Below, piece by piece: positions 34,473-42,021 of a DNA stretch of 46,284 nt (the stretch's first letter is position 1; each line of letters begins with the position of its first letter). Made by a program: the position numbers and the translations under genes. The notes under the pieces are model-generated. The model did not search any database, had not been told where the DNA came from, and saw only the letters and a list, made by a program, of their open reading frames with translations. The DNA comes from JAEUSG01 sp964590225 (GTDB lineage: Bacteria > Fibrobacterota > OXYB2-FULL-49-7 > JAEUSG01). The stretch spans positions 1-46,284 of the forward strand of contig CAZPWS010000025.1 in NCBI GenBank assembly GCA_964590225.1, given 5' to 3'.

Positions 34473-36779
34473 ATGAGAAAGATGATCGTATCATCAGAAA
34501 TGGATATGAATCGTTTTCCGGTCGAAAACTGGCGGCTTGTCGAAAAAAAGTTTTCTAAAAATGATTATGGAAAAACTGAAACATTATTTACGGTAGGCAA
34601 TGGTTATCTCGGAATGCGTGCAAATCCAGAAGAGGGCAGAGAAGCAGACAGCCACGGTACCTTTATTAATGGTTTTCATGAAACATGGCAAATTCGGCAT
34701 GCAGAGGAAGCGTATGGCCTTGCTAAAATAGGACAGACAATTGTTAATGTGCCGGACGCAAAACTAATTAAGCTTTATGTCGATGATGAACCGCTGTTGC
34801 TTGCCAATGCCGATTTGGATAATTACGAGCGAGCCATTGATTTTAAAACAGGAATCCTTACCAGAAACCTTGTATGGCGCACCCCCGCAGGGGCGCGCAT
34901 AAAAGTTCAATCGACACGAATGGCAAGTTTTGTACACCGTCATCTTGCTATGATGGTTTTCGAAGTTGAACCTCTGGATGAAACGGCAACCATTGTTATT
35001 TCATCACAACTATTAAACCGTCAGGATGGTGAAGACGAATACTATGTTAGTACCGCTGCACTTGGTGAAGGCAGGGATCCTCGCCGCTCCACCCACTTCG
35101 ACCATAGGGTGTTTATCCCTATTATCCAAAAAAAAGAACAGGAAACCGCCATTCTGGGCTACCGTTGCGCAAATAGTAAAATGACAATAGCATGCAGCTA
35201 TACTCACATACTGGATTGCCCAGTTGAGTATAAGGTCGATACCGCAATTGGTCCCAATATTGCCAAAACGGTTATTAAGGCAAAACTGGAAAAAGGACAA
35301 AGGCTTAAACTGGTAAAGTTTGCTGCCTATCATACCTCAACCGGAGTACCGCCCGAAGAGCTTGCCGACCGCTGCCGTCGTACACTTGAAGCTGCTGTTG
35401 AAACGGGCGCCTCTGGACTAGTAGACAGTCAAACAAACTGGCTCACTGACTTTTGGGAAAAAAGCGATATCACCATAGAGGGAAGCGAAAGAGACCAGCA
35501 GGCGGTTCGATGGAACCTGTTTCAATTGGCGCAAGCAACGGGCAGAAGCCAAGAAAACGGGATACCGGCCAAAGGTGTGACAAGCGCTGCCTATGACGGC
35601 CATTACTTTTGGGACACCGAGATATACATAATTCCTTTTCTCGCCTGCACACACCCCGAAAAGGCTCGAAAACTGCTTCGTTTCCGTTGGCAAATGCTTC
35701 CGGCAGCAAAAAAAAGGGCTGAAGAGCTCGACCAGAAAGGGGCACTATATCCGTGGAGAACAATAAATGGGCATGAAGCGTCGGCGTACTATGCTGCAGG
35801 AACCGCACAATATCATATCAATGCAGCAATTGCTTATGCTGTAAAAAAGTATGTTGATATTTCGGGCGACACCGCCTTTTTATATAAAGAGGGGGCTGAA
35901 ATTCTAATTGAAACCGCCAGAGCCTGGGAAGACCTTGGTTTCTTTTCGGAAACGAAAAATGGCGTAGAGTTTCATATTCACCGTGTTACCGGTCCCGACG
36001 AATATACTACTGTAGTAAACGATAACTTTTACACAAATGTCATGGCCCGATTTAATCTCTTATATGCTGTTCAGGTTGTGAATAAAATTGGCAAAAGTGA
36101 TCCAAATTCTTTCCGCGAACTTGTTAAAACAACAGGTCTTACGGAAGAGGAAGTTGCGGCATGGTCAAAGGCTGCTGCTTGTATGTTTATACCCTACAAT
36201 AGCGAAAAAGGCATTCATCCGCAAGATATCAATTTTCTCGACCTTGAGCCGTGGGACTTTACCAAAACACCACCACATAAATATCCATTGCTTCTTCACT
36301 ATCACCCACTAACCATTTACCGCCATCAGGTACTTAAACAGGCAGATGTGGTGCTGGTCCATTATTTACTTAGTGAACATTTTCCAAAAGAACAAAAAAA
36401 GAGAGATTTCGACTTTTACGATCCAATTACCACAGGGGACTCATCGCTTTCGGCCTGTATTCAGTCCATAGTCGCCTCGGAAATTGGGTACAGCAATATG
36501 GCAAAGGAATATTTTGACAGGGCGCTTTATCTTGATTTATTAGACTTCCACAGCAACACTGCCGACGGAGTACATGTTGCTTCAACAGCAGGAGTATGGG
36601 CGTCTATAATACATGGTTTTGCAGGCCTCTCCATTGTGGATGGCAAGATCAACCTCTCTCCACGGCTGCCAACATGCTGGAAAAAGATTACTTTCAATAT
36701 TCTGCTTAAGGGAGAAAGACACCGCATTGAAATAGATAGCTCATCATACACTATTAACGGTAAAAGGACAACCATTTAA
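34473..36779 (+). CDS. GH65 family disaccharide phosphorylase (trehalose/kojibiose/maltose type)
   Basis: Protein of 768 residues, normal for GH65. It has the N-terminal beta-sandwich start (TLFTVGNGYLGMRANPEEG), then an alpha/alpha barrel with GHYFWDTEIYIIP, GALYPWRTINGHE, the acid catalyst Glu510 in TGPDEY, and the phosphate-binding-type motif LKQADVVL. It phosphorolyses an alpha-linked glucose disaccharide to beta-glucose-1-phosphate and glucose. The specificity (trehalose, trehalose-6-phosphate, maltose, kojibiose or nigerose) cannot be read from sequence. Its place between the trehalose synthase fusion and a lipoprotein makes trehalose the best guess. AGGAG lies eight bases before the ATG. 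The next gene begins after one base. Confidence 0.92.
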   Translation: MRKMIVSSEMDMNRFPVENWRLVEKKFSKNDYGKTETLFTVGNGYLGMRANPEEGREADSHGTFINGFHETWQIRHAEEAYGLAKIGQTIVNVPDAKLIKLYVDDEPLLLANADLDNYERAIDFKTGILTRNLVWRTPAGARIKVQSTRMASFVHRHLAMMVFEVEPLDETATIVISSQLLNRQDGEDEYYVSTAALGEGRDPRRSTHFDHRVFIPIIQKKEQETAILGYRCANSKMTIACSYTHILDCPVEYKVDTAIGPNIAKTVIKAKLEKGQRLKLVKFAAYHTSTGVPPEELADRCRRTLEAAVETGASGLVDSQTNWLTDFWEKSDITIEGSERDQQAVRWNLFQLAQATGRSQENGIPAKGVTSAAYDGHYFWDTEIYIIPFLACTHPEKARKLLRFRWQMLPAAKKRAEELDQKGALYPWRTINGHEASAYYAAGTAQYHINAAIAYAVKKYVDISGDTAFLYKEGAEILIETARAWEDLGFFSETKNGVEFHIHRVTGPDEYTTVVNDNFYTNVMARFNLLYAVQVVNKIGKSDPNSFRELVKTTGLTEEEVAAWSKAAACMFIPYNSEKGIHPQDINFLDLEPWDFTKTPPHKYPLLLHYHPLTIYRHQVLKQADVVLVHYLLSEHFPKEQKKRDFDFYDPITTGDSSLSACIQSIVASEIGYSNMAKEYFDRALYLDLLDFHSNTADGVHVASTAGVWASIIHGFAGLSIVDGKINLSPRLPTCWKKITFNILLKGERHRIEIDSSSYTINGKRTTI

Positions 36780-36780
36780 G

Positions 36781-37452
36781 ATGCTTATTGTTCTTTTTAT
36801 CTTGGCGGCGGCTTACAGCTGCAACATAGAAAACGCTCATATTAAGTATCACGACGGCGTTAAAAACTGGGATGTTGATAAATTTGCAGTCACCATATCT
36901 TTTCTTGAAGGGTGCAGTGATTCGGTAGAATATCGTGCTGCTTCAGAGCTACGCTTCCTTTCTTATTGGCGCCAAACTCTACATGCTTTTATTATGAGCG
37001 ACAAAAAAGGCATAAAACAAAACGCCCATTTAGCCGAAAAAGCTGTTTCATCATTCGATAAAAAATTTGGACGGACAGAATTATCTACGACCGTTAAGGC
37101 ATTGTCTTATCAGATGCTGTCAAGTGTTAGTGTCGCAAGTGCCATACGAAATGGTCCAAAAGCAGCAGAGCTCGAAAAAAATCTCGAAAAATGGTACGGA
37201 AACAGCTACTGGACAAGACTCATTAAGTCGATTAATAAATTGCAGGCTCCAGCATTTGCCGGAGGAAATATAGATTCAGCCACGACTCTTTTAAAATCAA
37301 TGTATCTTGATTTTCCTGATTCATCTACGGTTATCATACATCTTGCAGTTGCCCTGTATAGAAATAAGCAAAAAAAAGAGGCGGACAAACTTTTAGAAGA
37401 GCTACTTAAAAGGGAACCTCTTAATCTCTGGGCGCTCAAGGCTAAAGAATAG
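36781..37452 (+). CDS. lipoprotein with TPR-like C-terminus, unknown function
   Basis: Protein of 223 residues with a short hydrophobic N-terminus ending in a lipobox-like AYSC, so probably membrane-anchored. The body is helical. The last 45 residues (IIHLAVALYRNKQKKEADKLLEELLKREPLNLWALKAK) read as a tetratricopeptide pair. It starts one base after the GH65 gene and so belongs to the MscS/trehalose operon, perhaps as a scaffold in the periplasm. Its stop lies against a decayed ORF6N gene on the other strand. No enzymatic motif. Confidence 0.6.
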   Translation: MLIVLFILAAAYSCNIENAHIKYHDGVKNWDVDKFAVTISFLEGCSDSVEYRAASELRFLSYWRQTLHAFIMSDKKGIKQNAHLAEKAVSSFDKKFGRTELSTTVKALSYQMLSSVSVASAIRNGPKAAELEKNLEKWYGNSYWTRLIKSINKLQAPAFAGGNIDSATTLLKSMYLDFPDSSTVIIHLAVALYRNKQKKEADKLLEELLKREPLNLWALKAKE

Positions 37453-37633
37453 GATACACAATCTTGCGTTCACAAAGAGATCTAACGGCTTCGCTATGAC
37501 GCTTCGTTGCCACCCCATATAATGATGCAAGATCTGCATCGATCATGACTTTTTGGTTACGAATTTAGTAAACTTTCTTTGAAATAATATCAACAGATAT
37601 CTTGTAACTGGTTGTGGTATCAATCAATTTCAT
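37442..37633 (-). pseudogene. decayed ORF6N-domain gene
   Basis: In one minus-strand frame from ATG 37633, a short N-terminus (KLIDTTTSYKISVDIISKK) is followed by an in-frame TAA (codon 23). Then IRNQKVMIDADLASLYGVATKR follows in the same frame, which is the hallmark of the ORF6N DNA-binding domain found in phage antirepressors and chromosomal regulators. The expected continuation (LNEAVKRN..RFP) is degraded to HSEAVRSLCERK, and the frame stops at 37442. A nonsense codon plus truncation make it a remnant of a mobile or phage-related gene. It lies directly downstream of the GIY-YIG gene. Confidence 0.55.
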
Positions 37634-37641
37634 AAATAGTC

Positions 37642-37947
37642 TTATATTGAAAAATATTTGTAATGGCTTTCGTTTTTGCATTCCGAAAGATTATGAAGTT
37701 TTTCATACTGCTCTTGAATCAAAGCTTCTTTTTTATCTCTACTCCATCTTTGAACCTGTTTTTCTCTGTAAAAAGCCATGTCAACGCGATCAAAATATTC
37801 ACAATAAGCAAGTTCAACTGGTAGTCTTTTCCTCGTATGATTTGCACCATTTCCTGATTTATGATCTACCAATCTTCGTCCAATGTTTTTGGTGCTTCCT
37901 GTATAGTAACTGCCATCACAGCATTTTAATATGTACATATAAGGCAT
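37642..37947 (-). CDS. small GIY-YIG endonuclease-domain protein
   Basis: Protein of 101 residues from ATG 37947, selected because GGAGA lies eight bases upstream; the frame extends to 37974. The GIY-YIG core is clear: MYILKCCDGSYYTGSTKNIGRRLVDHKSG, then RLPVELAYCEYF and EKQVQRWSRDKKEALI, matching the stand-alone YhbQ/UvrC-like subgroup. The catalytic Tyr and Arg are present. The function of these single-domain proteins is mostly unknown; DNA repair or mobile-element roles are possible. Its upstream side abuts a REP-like hairpin and its downstream side a decayed ORF6N gene, so it sits in a small plastic region. Confidence 0.88.
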   Translation of the reverse strand: MPYMYILKCCDGSYYTGSTKNIGRRLVDHKSGNGANHTRKRLPVELAYCEYFDRVDMAFYREKQVQRWSRDKKEALIQEQYEKLHNLSECKNESHYKYFSI

Positions 37948-37974
37948 TTGAATTTTCTCCATAGTTAAATCCAT

Positions 37975-38006
37975 GCCGCCCCCTTCGGCTACGCTCAGGG
38001 GGCGGC
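37975..38006. repeat. REP-like palindrome, left arm
   Basis: GCCGCCCCC (37975-37983) and GGGGGCGGC (37998-38006) form a perfect 9-bp stem with a 14-base loop. The inner sequence CCCTTCGGCTACGCTCAGGG (37981-38000) recurs inverted at 38208-38227 with one mismatch. GC-rich hairpins of this kind are typical REP/BIME elements. It is much more GC-rich than its surroundings. Confidence 0.7.
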
Positions 38007-38062
38007 TCTATAGTGCTCAGGGAGCGCCATTTAAGTATAATGTTTCTCTATCCTCATGCTCT

Positions 38063-38131
38063 GAGCATTTTTTTGTGTCCTGCACTTCGGAGCATTTTTT
38101 TGTGTCCTGCACTTCGGATCATTTTTTTGAG
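38063..38131 (+). repeat. 27-bp tandem repeat, about 2.5 copies
   Basis: Two identical 27-bp units (38063-38089 and 38090-38116), each beginning GAGCATTTTTTTGTGTCC and ending CTGCACTTCG, are followed by a diverged partial third unit (GATCATTTTTTTGAG). They lie between the two REP-like inverted arms and just past the 3' end of comM. Slippage during replication probably created them. Confidence 0.85.
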
Positions 38132-38145
38132 TATTACCTTGTATT

Positions 38146-39759
38146 CTACACTTTTGTTGCCCGTGCCATGAGCACGACCTTTTTCGTGTCTTGATCTTTT
38201 TCCTGTGCCCTGAGCGTAGGCGAAGGGCCCATCATCCTGTCCAAACTCCTGTATTGTATTGCCTCACAAAGATGCTGTGGTGCAATTATTTCGGCATCGT
38301 CAAGGTCTGCTACCGTACGGGCAACTTTCAGCACACGGTCGTAGGCACGGGCGGAGAGGCCGAGTCGATCTATGGCATTGCGGATAATGATGTTGCATTC
38401 GGGTGAAAGCTGACAGAAGCTCCTTATTTGTTTGCTGCCCATTCTCGCGTTACAGAAGATGCCTGGTAGTTTGCTGAATCTTTGCAGTTGTTTCTCTCTC
38501 GCCCTGTTTACTCTTTCCTTAATGGATGCGGAGCTTTCTGCTTGAGCCGTACTGCCAAGTTCGTCGCGGTTAAGTGCCGGAACATCTACATGAAGATCAA
38601 TCCTGTCAAGGAGTGGTCCGGACAAACGGCTTCGGTAATTGCTTACTGCCTGATCGGTGCAGGAACAGCCGTGGTTTGTGTCGCCCAAGTAGCCGCATGG
38701 ACATGGGTTCATTGCGACTGCGAGCATAAAGCGGGATGGAAATGTCAGAGAGGAGGAAATGCGGCAAATATTTGTTTCGCCGTCTTCAAGCGGTTGTCGT
38801 AAAACTTCCAGTACGCTTTTTTTGAACTCTGGTAGTTCGTCAAGAAAAAGGAGTCCATTATGTGCAAGGCTAACCTCTCCTGGGCGTAAATGATATGTTC
38901 CGCCTCCGGCCAATGCGGCTTCGCTTAAAGTGTGGTGTGGTGAGCGGAAAGGTCGTGCTGCAATTAATGCCATACCTCGTGGCAGGAGGCCCGCAACGCT
39001 ATGGATTTTAGTTGCTTCCAGCGCTTCATCAAGTGTCATGTCAGGTAAAATGGTTGGAATTCTACGGGCGAGCATCGTTTTTCCTGAACCGGGAGGCCCC
39101 TGCATAAGAATATTATGGCCTCCGCTTGCGGCAACCTCAATGGCCCTTTTAGCATAAGCCTGCCCTTTAACATCAGAAAAATCTATATCAGATCTTCTCG
39201 CCTCATTCAACAGTGAGCATATGTCAATTTTAAATGGTTCGAGCGATTTTTCACTTGTCAGATGCTTAACAGCATCGGATAGTGTTTTAATTGGAATTAT
39301 TCGTAAGCCTTGAGCTACCGCAGCCTCTTTTGCGTTGTCGGCAGGAACAAGAATTTCAGTGTATCCCTGTTCTCTTGCGCCTATTGCCATTGGGAGAATT
39401 CCTCTTATGGGACGCAGGCTTCCATCAAGCGACAGCTCACCAAGAAACGCAGTTCTTTCGTTTTCTTCGAAAGCAATTGCGCCAGCGGACTTCATTAAGG
39501 CAAGCGCAATCGGGAGATCGTATGCCGAACCCTCTTTCCGCACATCAGCAGGAGCGAGATTGATTACTATGCGCAAGGGTGGTAGTGAATATGAGGAATT
39601 TTTTATTGCGGAGAAAATCCGCTCTTTACCCTCCTTTACGGCTGTGTCCGGAAGGCCGACCAGAGAATAGCTTGGCAGTCCCCTTGATGCATCCACTTCA
39701 ATTACAACGGTGTATGCGTCAATACCCATTACAGCACTCGATCTCATTAGTGTCAACAT
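38146..39759 (-). CDS. comM: ComM/YifB Mg-chelatase-like AAA+ ATPase
   Basis: Protein of 537 residues. It has the N-terminal ChlI/lid-like domain (GIDAYTVVIEVDASRGLPSYSLVGLPDTAVKEGKERI), Walker A GPPGSGKT (221-228), Walker B LLFLDELPEF (303-312), the family hallmark NPCPCGYLGD (351-360) and the C-terminal helical domain ending at YRSLDR (about 508). ComM helicase promotes branch migration during natural transformation. The 29 residues after YRSLDR are not family sequence; they are encoded by a REP-like repeat and flanking DNA, implying an insertion at the 3' end that replaced the original stop. AAAGGAG precedes the ATG. The core should be functional. Confidence 0.94.
   Translation of the reverse strand: MLTLMRSSAVMGIDAYTVVIEVDASRGLPSYSLVGLPDTAVKEGKERIFSAIKNSSYSLPPLRIVINLAPADVRKEGSAYDLPIALALMKSAGAIAFEENERTAFLGELSLDGSLRPIRGILPMAIGAREQGYTEILVPADNAKEAAVAQGLRIIPIKTLSDAVKHLTSEKSLEPFKIDICSLLNEARRSDIDFSDVKGQAYAKRAIEVAASGGHNILMQGPPGSGKTMLARRIPTILPDMTLDEALEATKIHSVAGLLPRGMALIAARPFRSPHHTLSEAALAGGGTYHLRPGEVSLAHNGLLFLDELPEFKKSVLEVLRQPLEDGETNICRISSSLTFPSRFMLAVAMNPCPCGYLGDTNHGCSCTDQAVSNYRSRLSGPLLDRIDLHVDVPALNRDELGSTAQAESSASIKERVNRAREKQLQRFSKLPGIFCNARMGSKQIRSFCQLSPECNIIIRNAIDRLGLSARAYDRVLKVARTVADLDDAEIIAPQHLCEAIQYRSLDRMMGPSPTLRAQEKDQDTKKVVLMARATKV
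38208..38227. repeat. REP-like palindrome, right arm, inside the comM 3' end
   Basis: CCCTGAGCGTAGGCGAAGGG is the reverse complement of 37981-38000 with one mismatch. The pair encloses about 247 bases. The right arm lies inside the reading frame of comM, where it encodes PSPTLRAQ. It looks like a REP doublet or short non-autonomous element that entered at the gene end. Confidence 0.7.
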
Positions 39760-39795
39760 TTTGTTTGCTCTCCTTTGTATTATGTTTTAAACACC

Positions 39796-39855
39796 GAATA
39801 AGATAGGAGCTTTACATGACAAAAAATGTCACACTTAAGATATTTCTTACTTAAA
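39796..39855 (+). other. possible surviving start of the truncated beta-lactamase-like gene
   Basis: AGGAG followed after a few bases by ATG at 39815 opens a 12-codon frame (MTKNVTLKIFLT) before a TAA. The hydrophobic, basic start looks like the beginning of a signal peptide. It may be the remaining 5' end of the truncated gene at 39924-40862, but no bridging frame exists. Confidence 0.25.
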
Positions 39856-39923
39856 ATTGAGGGTTTTTCCTCCATGAATGAGCACGAATATGAGGGTTAT
39901 TCCTTCAACTAAAGTGAAATGCC

Positions 39924-40862
39924 TTTCTGAATAACAGAAGGATTACGCTGGCTGAATGTGTTGACAGTATAATTACTTATGATCCGTTGATATATGTTCC
40001 CGGGACGGCTTTCAAGTATGGAGGGGTTTCGATGCAGGTTGCTGGAAGGTGTGCCGAAGTGGCAGGAGAGCGTTCATGGAATGATATGTTTGCTGAATAT
40101 ATCAAACAGCCTTTAAGTTTAACCCGAACCACATATGCGTCGTCCTCCCAATCTAACCCTCGTATTGCAGGAGGCGTAACAAGTTGTGCGGCAGATATGT
40201 TAAGGTTGGCATGCTTTATCCGTTCATTTGGTAGAGTTGGCAACACACAGCTAATCGATAGCGCGATAATGGAGGAATTATGGAAAGATCAAACCAACAG
40301 TGTTTTGCAACTCGGGTCACCATATCCATACAGGCCAGCAAACAATAATCCGTATCGAATAGACACCATTAGATATGGAATTGGAACTTGGCTTGATATT
40401 TACAATCCTGTACAAAACTATCAAGAGCAGATAAGCGGAGCAGGGGCTTTTGGTGCAGAAATATGGGTTAATCGCTGTAACAATACGGCTGGCGCCCTGT
40501 TTACCATGTCTCTTTATGCAAAAACTCAAAAAACCACTTTTAAAATGCTTGATTTATTTAATGCAATATATCCAAATCAATGTTATCAAAGCCACACTTC
40601 AGGAGAAACGAAAAGAACAGCGGGCAGCGAACGGCTGAAGGTGATAGGAAGCCAACTGCACTACTATCTGTCCTCTGAATCTTCGTACCACTTGACGATG
40701 TATGGTATTGATGGCAAAGTCCTATGGAGACAATCTGGGACAGGGCATAAAGGGGTGAATGTAACTGATATAAATTTCAAAAAGGGCAGCACAGGAATAT
40801 CAATTTTGCGACTGGAATCGCAGGGAGTTAAGAGTGCTATTCGATTGTTGTCAGGATATTAG
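39924..40862 (+). pseudogene. 5'-truncated serine beta-lactamase/penicillin-binding-like gene
   Basis: The open part from about 39924 reads RRITLAECVDSII..DPLIYVPGTAFKYGG, the middle of class C beta-lactamase-like serine hydrolases just before the Tyr motif (usually YSN, here YGG). The N-terminal half with the catalytic SxxK is absent; a TGA lies in frame immediately upstream. The rest continues to HGA-like and C-terminal blocks (SGAGAFGAEIW), then a tail (LHYYLSSESSYHLTMYGIDG, KGSTGISILRL) that resembles a degenerate sorting domain. No proper start exists, although an ATG-less frame from ATA/ATG 39987 could be expressed. Without SxxK it cannot be a functional hydrolase. Probably a decayed secreted esterase or beta-lactamase. 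Confidence 0.65.
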
Positions 40863-41497
40863 TTTTGCTTGTCATCGCCGTAGGTATTATCATACCAGCG
40901 AGAAATAGCCCAGTTTCCATTTTCTCTGTTTCTGCATAGGGTTATCTCTGTAGGCAATGTGCCGCCACCGTTTTCAATAACAAAAGAGGTAAGAGACCGT
41001 TTGATTGAGATGGCAAGAGAGATGTTTTGAGCTGTGAATACGGCTGTATCTAAATTTATACTTACTTGAGAATATTGAAAACTTAGAGAAATTTTAGAGA
41101 CATTGTTTACTGGAGAGAACATATTGCTTACACTTGCCACATCTTTTGCTTTGGAAATGTAATATCGTATCACCGGCAGGTTGCCAACCGTTATCACTTC
41201 CGATGACCACAATAATGGATCCGGAACCGTGTTTGCCTCGTTGTGCAGTCCGGCAAGTGAGGTGCTCATATAAAAACGGTAATCGTCAGACAACAGCTTT
41301 TCGTAAAGGGAGATATTTCGTGTATTATACGACAACATTATATTTTCGAGTACATTTGCCGGTGTGTTAAGCGGTAACGGGGCTCCTTCAGTGTTATCAA
41401 TTATTTCTGGAAACCATGTCGATGGCTGAAAGAGCGCAAGATCTCTCTTTCCACAGTTCTGCAACAATATTAGCAGAAGCAGAGTAACTGTTTTCAT
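40859..41497 (-). CDS. putative lipoprotein, unknown function
   Basis: Protein of 212 residues with a hydrophobic leader and Cys in LLQNCGKRD, plausibly a lipoprotein although the residue before Cys is unusual. Residues 45-75 (TPANVLENIMLSYNTRNISLYEKLLSDDYRFYM) resemble the first helices of NTF2/SnoaL-like folds, and the last strand (GNWAISRWYDN) fits too; this is tentative. The start shares one base with the upstream gene stop (TAATG) so translation is coupled. The 3' end overlaps the truncated beta-lactamase-like gene by four bases. It is the last gene of the rsmA run. Confidence 0.6.
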   Translation of the reverse strand: MKTVTLLLLILLQNCGKRDLALFQPSTWFPEIIDNTEGAPLPLNTPANVLENIMLSYNTRNISLYEKLLSDDYRFYMSTSLAGLHNEANTVPDPLLWSSEVITVGNLPVIRYYISKAKDVASVSNMFSPVNNVSKISLSFQYSQVSINLDTAVFTAQNISLAISIKRSLTSFVIENGGGTLPTEITLCRNRENGNWAISRWYDNTYGDDKQN

Positions 41498-42021
41498 TAT
41501 TTAAAGATGGTTTCCATGTGCCATAGACCGATTGACTTATTTGATAGTGTCTTACGGTCACGCCATGCGACAATGTACCAGTAACCGCCATTATTAACTG
41601 TTTCTATCTCCGAGATTCCTTTAAGTACTGGCAGTGTATCGAATAATAATTCGTACTCCCACTGAATAACCGATGAGTCGTTTTTTACAAAAAGTGGCAA
41701 GATTGTACTACTAATCGATTTCGGTGGTGTGGCGAGCAGTATTTTTAGCGCATTGATTTCTTCCGCCCTACCCCAACTACGGTAAGGTGCCTGCATGTAA
41801 GCCGAATCCGTTGAATCGGCAATAAACCTGAACCCGTTATCAAAAAGCATGGATGCCTTATCACTGTTGCCCAACCGAAGAGCCTCTTCAAGCAGCGGAA
41901 CTACTTCGAGATAATTTTCTGCGAAAGGGCCTGATAGGGCAGTTGGAGCCTCCGATTTTCTGAGTTCAAATATAGAACAATGTAAAAAGAGTAGTATTAT
42001 AACGGGTAAAATCAGCTTCAA
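41497..42021 (-). CDS. putative lipoprotein, possible paralog of the next gene
   Basis: Protein of about 174 residues. TTG at 42021 is preferred because GGGGAG lies eight bases upstream and the start then overlaps the barrel gene stop (TTGA). GTG at 42030 is an alternative. LLFLHCS suggests a lipoprotein. The order of elements (EEALRLGNSDKASMLFDNGFRFIAD, an AEEINALKILLATPP segment, a long beta pair, then GGYWYIVAWRD) parallels the downstream lipoprotein, so the two may be distant paralogs of NTF2-like type. It is coupled to both neighbours. A barrel-associated role in the outer membrane is inferred from context only. Confidence 0.6.
   Translation of the reverse strand: MKLILPVIILLFLHCSIFELRKSEAPTALSGPFAENYLEVVPLLEEALRLGNSDKASMLFDNGFRFIADSTDSAYMQAPYRSWGRAEEINALKILLATPPKSISSTILPLFVKNDSSVIQWEYELLFDTLPVLKGISEIETVNNGGYWYIVAWRDRKTLSNKSIGLWHMETIFK

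Noticed and set aside
37973..38194. Plus-strand ORF of 73 codons
   Set aside because: It only translates the REP arm and the tandem repeats, giving repeated HFFVSCTSE; no ribosome binding site or homology.
39813..39830. TGACA-AAAAA-TGTCA hairpin as an operator
   Set aside because: Short AT-rich arms over a possible start codon of a decayed gene; easily chance.
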